From: Tritrichomonas musculus
Taxonomy: Eukaryota; Parabasalia; Tritrichomonadida; Tritrichomonadidae
Reading direction: 5' to 3'
DNA: 64,000 bases
Assembly (NCBI GenBank): GCA_039105265.1
Contig: JAPFFF010000015.1
Coordinates: 1,736,001-1,800,000 of the forward strand
The translations under genes were made by a program, and so were the position numbers. Below are positions 60,641 to 64,000 of this stretch, in pieces. Numbering within the stretch: the first letter of the stretch is position 1; every line of letters starts with the position of its first letter. The notes under the pieces were generated by a model. The model searched no databases and was not told the origin of the DNA. It saw only the letters and a list, made by a program, of their open reading frames with translations.

Positions 60641-61165
60641 TTATTGATTTAAAAGAACATTTTCCAATCTGAATGATGGCAAAAGGGATTTAAGAAATAG
60701 AACCAATACATCTATCACAACAATATTTGTTGAGCCAAAATTCCACAAATCATTAAAAGTGTTGGCGCTTGGTTTTAAAATAAGGCAAAAAATACCAAGA
60801 ACAAATAAGCTGACCACATATATAGTTAAAACATACCAAAGACGATAGTCAAGTAGAATCATGATTATAGGCGTTGCATGAATAGATAAAAATAATATTA
60901 ATAAGAAAAACGAAACAAAAAACCTTCTTTTTTTGGGTTGAATAACAAGCTTAATTTCATCATCATCAATATAACTTGAGCGAGAGAGAATATTATCACC
61001 ACACATTATAGCAACGTCACCTTCAACATTATTTAATAAATCAATAGTAAGCAATCTTGAAAGAAGAGAACTGGCTGTTGCATCTGATGGTACATTATCA
61101 ATTTTGATCTTTGTTTCACCGTCAAATAATGTTACTGTAACTGTTCTATTACCTTCGTCAAACAT
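60641..61165 (-). CDS. small membrane protein with ubiquitin-like N-terminus
   Basis: 174 residues from ATG 61165; the frame also includes a TTG four codons upstream. Residues 1-80 (TVTVTLFDGETKIKIDNVPS, then DATASSLLSRLL and ending DDEIKLVIQPKK) resemble a small beta-grasp, ubiquitin-like domain, by pattern only. Then a hydrophobic hairpin (about 83-130) of two or three membrane segments, FFVSFFLLILFLSIHATPII and LTIYVVSLFVLGIFCLIL, and a last hydrophobic stretch. Such UBL-plus-hairpin proteins occur at ER membranes (HERP or UBAC2-like plans), but I cannot assign a family. It is divergent with the next gene across a 109-bp gap containing a poly-A tract. Confidence 0.65.
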   Translation of the reverse strand: MFDEGNRTVTVTLFDGETKIKIDNVPSDATASSLLSRLLTIDLLNNVEGDVAIMCGDNILSRSSYIDDDEIKLVIQPKKRRFFVSFFLLILFLSIHATPIIMILLDYRLWYVLTIYVVSLFVLGIFCLILKPSANTFNDLWNFGSTNIVVIDVLVLFLKSLLPSFRLENVLLNQ

Positions 61166-61190
61166 ATATTTGTCCAACCAAAGTTCAAGC

Positions 61191-61194
<4 letters not shown>

Positions 61195-61227
<33 letters not shown>
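61195..61227 (+). repeat. A33 homopolymer in a divergent promoter
   Basis: A run of 33 A between two divergent genes whose ATGs are only 109 bp apart. Such tracts exclude nucleosomes in other eukaryotes; that role here is inference. Confidence 0.9.
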
Positions 61228-61230
<3 letters not shown>

Positions 61231-61253
61231 GTTTTTTATAAAAATTTACAACA

Positions 61254-61258
61254 TCATT
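61254..61258 (+). promoter_or_regulatory. initiator motif of the coiled-coil protein gene
   Basis: TCATT with the +1 A at 61256 would give a 19-nt 5' UTR before the ATG at 61275. Confidence 0.55.
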
Positions 61259-61274
61259 TACATCAGAAATTCAA

Positions 61275-62249
61275 ATGGAAAAAAATCGATTTGCTTCATC
61301 TCTTCCTGTTTTAGGTGAAGCTCCTCCAATAAAGAAATCAGCTTTACTCAAACAATTATCTTCTGAACAAGATCCTCCTGTCAATACGTTTGAAGATATT
61401 CGAGGTTACGTAACTATGTATAAAAATAAGCATGAAAAAGACTTATTACTCAGCAAGCGCGAAAAAGCTATTGAAGTTCATAGTATGATGATCAATTTTT
61501 CTAATAATGCTCAACGCTCTATATTCAATCGTAGATGTAAAACAGCTCTTACCAACCTACGCGGGAAAATGAACGAAACTCGTTCTGATGAAGTTAATGT
61601 TAATGAAGAAACTACAGAAAATGAAAAAAATTTCGAAACCTCAGCTCAAAAGAGATGGGACTCTATGAAAGCCCGCCAAAACGCTGAGATGGAAAAATTG
61701 ATGAAAAGTAAGCCTATTCGATCTGAAACTCCTGCAGCTTTTCGAAGGCGGTCACCTGAGCTTTTAGCATTACTTCGATATGAAAGAAATCTTTTTCTTC
61801 AATCAAGATTTGATGAAGCATCAAAATTGGGAGCTGAGTGTAAAAAGCGCGATATGCAAGAACAGCAACAACAATATGACAATGAAATGCGTCAATGGAA
61901 CATACAGAAAAAGCATCTTGAAGAAAAGCATGCACGAGAAGAAAGTGCTATGCTAGACTGGATAAAAGAAAGGCGTGATGAATATAGCATAGATCGTAAA
62001 TCTCAAGTCGAGGCTTTAGAAAAAAGGAAGAAAATACTTGACTATGAAATTACAGATCGTTCAACACTGAAAAAAACTGCTGCGCCTCACTTAATTAGAA
62101 GAAATATTTACTTCGATAATCATGCACAATCTCGTGGGCTGATACAATCAACACCTCAGCAAGAAGAATTAGATAAGCTTTACTTATCACTTTCTGATAG
62201 ATCACATCAGATTTTACAGAGAAAGTTATCAGCTGGTTCATCATCATAA
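61275..62249 (+). CDS. trichomonad coiled-coil protein
   Basis: 324 residues, ATG supported by an initiator 17 bp upstream. The sequence is highly charged and helical: RNRR.K..L..LR segments, the RRRSPELLALLRYERNLFLQ block followed by SRFDEASKLGAECKKRD, and long Glu/Lys/Gln coiled coil from about 180 to 265. The SPELL..LR.......RF.EA..L signature is frequent in trichomonad proteins; they are thought to be cytoskeletal, but no function is established as far as I know. C-terminus is Ser-rich. No membrane segment. Confidence 0.8.
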   Translation: MEKNRFASSLPVLGEAPPIKKSALLKQLSSEQDPPVNTFEDIRGYVTMYKNKHEKDLLLSKREKAIEVHSMMINFSNNAQRSIFNRRCKTALTNLRGKMNETRSDEVNVNEETTENEKNFETSAQKRWDSMKARQNAEMEKLMKSKPIRSETPAAFRRRSPELLALLRYERNLFLQSRFDEASKLGAECKKRDMQEQQQQYDNEMRQWNIQKKHLEEKHAREESAMLDWIKERRDEYSIDRKSQVEALEKRKKILDYEITDRSTLKKTAAPHLIRRNIYFDNHAQSRGLIQSTPQQEELDKLYLSLSDRSHQILQRKLSAGSSS

Positions 62250-62443
62250 TTATGAAGTATGAAAAAAAAATTTATTTGACTCTTTAGTAATCATACCGGT
62301 CTTATGTTTATTGTTAAATGTTACTTTTTTGCTTACTAGCTTGATTTAAATTTTTAATTTCTTCCTATTCAAAATAGCTAGCAATCTTTTTAATTGCAAA
62401 ATTTAGTGCTTTTTATCAAACAAAAAATTGAGAGAAAATATAA

Positions 62444-62451
62444 ATTTTTAG
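62444..62451. repeat. left 8-bp target-site duplication of the hAT element
   Basis: ATTTTTAG directly outside the left terminal repeat; the exact copy is at 63486-63493. Confidence 0.85.
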
Positions 62452-63485
62452 TAGTATTAGCCAACCGTCATAGCTCACAATTTTTTGTGAGAAAATATCA
62501 TGTAGCAGAATTTCATTTATCTTCTGAATTTTTCTGAACTTAAATGAATGAAGTGAAAAATAATAGAAAATAATAGAAAAAATGATCGTTAAAATTTTAT
62601 TAATGTTTTAAAAATATTTTGGAAAATAATTATTCTTTTTGAATGGAATAAATATTTCCCATTCTAATTCCTAATTCTTCATTTAGCAAATCATCAGATT
62701 TGATATAGTTCTTTTTTCCATAAACAAATTTCAGATGAGAAAAGAGGCGCTCTACTGCAGCCCCGCTGCAAAGCATATTTATTATCCTTATATACAATTT
62801 ATTCCAAAATTCAAATGGATCAGTTTCTCCAAAATTTATATAAAAGGATTTGAATATTGTATAATAATAGAAAATATAATTGAGCAAAGTGCATTAATTG
62901 AAATCTGATATGAGGCTAAAAAATCAGCAATCATATCTAATATTTGATTATTAGACATTTCGAAATACTATTTAAATTCTATACATTGTTCGCATTTTTC
63001 TTATTGTACATAATGACTGTTTTCGTTAGTAAAAAATAGCGTTTTCTTTTTTTCTTTACAAAAAGGAAAATAACTGTAAACTAATGGATGCCCAACATAT
63101 ATAATTCCATATTTAGCTAATTTTTTAACATTTGCTTTGAAATGTGGTTTGATATTTGCATTATCAATTGAGAATAGCATTTTTATTAATAATTCGCTTC
63201 CAGCTGGGAGAGTCGTTAAAGAAAAAAATGAAAATTTTCATAAAATTAATAAAAAAATATTTTTTTTGCGAATACAATGAAAAATGATATATTATTAGTT
63301 ATACTTTTATTATTATTTATAATTAACAAATAAACATTTATAAATATAAATATAAATCTTGCATATATTTTGAGATATAGTTAAATTTATTTCTTGGTTT
63401 TACTTTCAATTCAAAATATATTCTCAAAATATACGGGCTTAATTGAAATTAATTTGAATGGATAAATGACGGTTGGCTAATACTA
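62452..63485 (-). mobile_element. hAT-superfamily element, internally deleted, 1034 bp
   Basis: Perfect 20-bp terminal inverted repeats, TAGTATTAGCCAACCGTCAT at 62452-62471 and its inverse at 63466-63485, flanked by an exact 8-bp direct duplication (ATTTTTAG). TIR length, 8-bp duplication and the transposase relic inside agree on hAT. The element is too short for a full transposase (usually about 2 kb), so it is a deleted, non-autonomous copy. Exact ends imply fairly recent insertion. Its right end is only 18 bp before the ATG of the next gene. Confidence 0.9.
62630..63180 (-). pseudogene. hAT transposase remnant
   Basis: N-terminal piece from ATG 63180: MLFSIDNANIKPHFKANVKK to a stop, then EKCEQCIEFK (zinc-finger-like Cys pair), a stop, and MSNNQILDMIADFLASYQIS, matching the region after the BED finger. 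Then, in another frame, the C-terminal dimerisation block CSGAAVERLFSHLKFVYGKK plus DDLLNEELGIRMGN, equivalent to the hAT SSAA.ER.FS...... core. The central catalytic part (RNase H fold) is missing. Non-functional. Confidence 0.7.
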
Positions 63486-63503
63486 ATTTTTAGAAATTTA
63501 TAA

Positions 63504-64000
63504 ATGGATGGAAGCGATGATTTTAATGACGATGAAGAATATGTTTGCCAAGGCAGCGATGATGATGCTGATTTGATTTTTGTTGATGATACGCCAGATC
63601 CTCGTGAATCTACTCTTCAGAACATAGTCAGCACTTATTGTGCATATGTTTATGAATCTCCTGCAAAATTTAGTTCTAATGGATCAATAGAAGTTGATAT
63701 TCCACGTACATTTTTACCTTTGTCACTTCAAGCTGTATACGGATTTATTTCCAACGAATACGTTTTACATTTATCAATTACTCTCAATAATTACAGTTGG
63801 AATCAAACGCCGTCAAAACTTGACGTTCAGCATCCGCTTTATGGAACATGTTTCATCGGAAATGCTCTTGTCAAAATGGCAATATCTGACTTCTTTTCTA
63901 CAAGCTATAAACCTCGACAAAACTATCGTTCAGCTCCGTATTTCTTATGCTGCTCAGGAAAAGTAGATCAAAGTAAAATGTCAAAATTAGAAAAGCTCGG
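63504..64000 (+). CDS. acidic-N-terminus protein, 5' part (runs off right edge)
   Basis: Open from ATG 63504 to the edge (165 codons). An acidic start (MDGSDDFNDDEEYVCQGSDD) is followed by a structured region: YCAYVYESPAKFSSNGSIEV, IPRTFLPLSLQAVYGFIS, then DVQHPLYGTCFIGNALVKMA. The last part loosely recalls the region before the catalytic domain of PARP6/8-type or UBC-PARP proteins, but I cannot confirm this and the 3' end is missing. A hAT element lies 18 bp upstream, so its promoter region has been displaced or replaced. Function unknown. Confidence 0.7.
   Translation, partial: MDGSDDFNDDEEYVCQGSDDDADLIFVDDTPDPRESTLQNIVSTYCAYVYESPAKFSSNGSIEVDIPRTFLPLSLQAVYGFISNEYVLHLSITLNNYSWNQTPSKLDVQHPLYGTCFIGNALVKMAISDFFSTSYKPRQNYRSAPYFLCCSGKVDQSKMSKLEKL

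Noticed and set aside
1-64000. tRNA, rRNA, CRISPR array or spliceosomal introns
   Set aside because: I saw no cloverleaf with a proper T-arm, no rRNA sequence, no spacer array, and no copy of the trichomonad 3' intron motif ACTAACACACAG. Absence is by eye only; a tRNA and intron scan would settle it.

Overview
The window looks like nuclear DNA of a parabasalid protist, most likely a Tritrichomonas-type trichomonad. The support is very low GC, long uninterrupted reading frames in which I recognised no introns, and protein families typical of trichomonads. These families are a 39 kDa initiator-binding protein homologue (IBP39-like), TKL-type pseudokinases with Sel1 repeats, a BspA-type LRR protein and giant Cys-rich surface proteins. 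Several genes also carry the trichomonad initiator motif TCA(+1)Py(T/A) a few bases before the ATG. The species is inferred, not proven.

Layout. 1-4.7 kb: the 5' part of a multi-pass membrane protein gene running off the left edge, a RanBP1-domain protein, an AlkD-like DNA glycosylase and an alpha-solenoid protein. 4.8-8.2 kb: a graveyard of decayed coding sequence, including a frameshifted SF2 (DEAH) helicase. 8.3-13.4 kb: the IBP39-like factor, an exostosin-type (GT47) glycosyltransferase and a CAMK-type kinase. 14.9-24 kb: a pure Sel1-repeat protein, a membrane-anchored glycosyltransferase and a pseudokinase-Sel1 protein. 24.3-33.3 kb: a phosphatidylinositol transfer protein, an eIF4G-like factor, a GT8 glycosyltransferase, an EF-hand/WD40 protein and one small hypothetical ORF. 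35.7-40.3 kb: an LRR-Sel1 fusion protein followed by two tandem decayed kinase copies. 41-50 kb: one giant Cys-rich surface protein gene on the minus strand, broken by an in-frame stop and a frameshift. 50-58.8 kb: a repeat-rich stretch around a Sac-domain phosphoinositide phosphatase gene that has a frameshift near its 5' end and a 3' end supplied by an inverted-repeat element. 58.8-62.3 kb: a MAP kinase with SEY in place of TEY, a small membrane protein and a coiled-coil protein. 62.4-64 kb: a complete but internally deleted hAT element with an exact 8-bp target duplication, inserted just upstream of a gene that runs off the right edge.

There are no operons; genes are separate and on both strands. 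Two themes stand out. First, three proteins place Sel1 arrays behind three different N-termini (none, pseudokinase, LRR), which suggests a modular scaffold family. Second, the last 15 kb is full of inverted-repeat elements that have altered neighbouring genes. Several apparent ORF starts are TTG or GTG; I moved these to the first sensible ATG, guided by initiator motifs where present.
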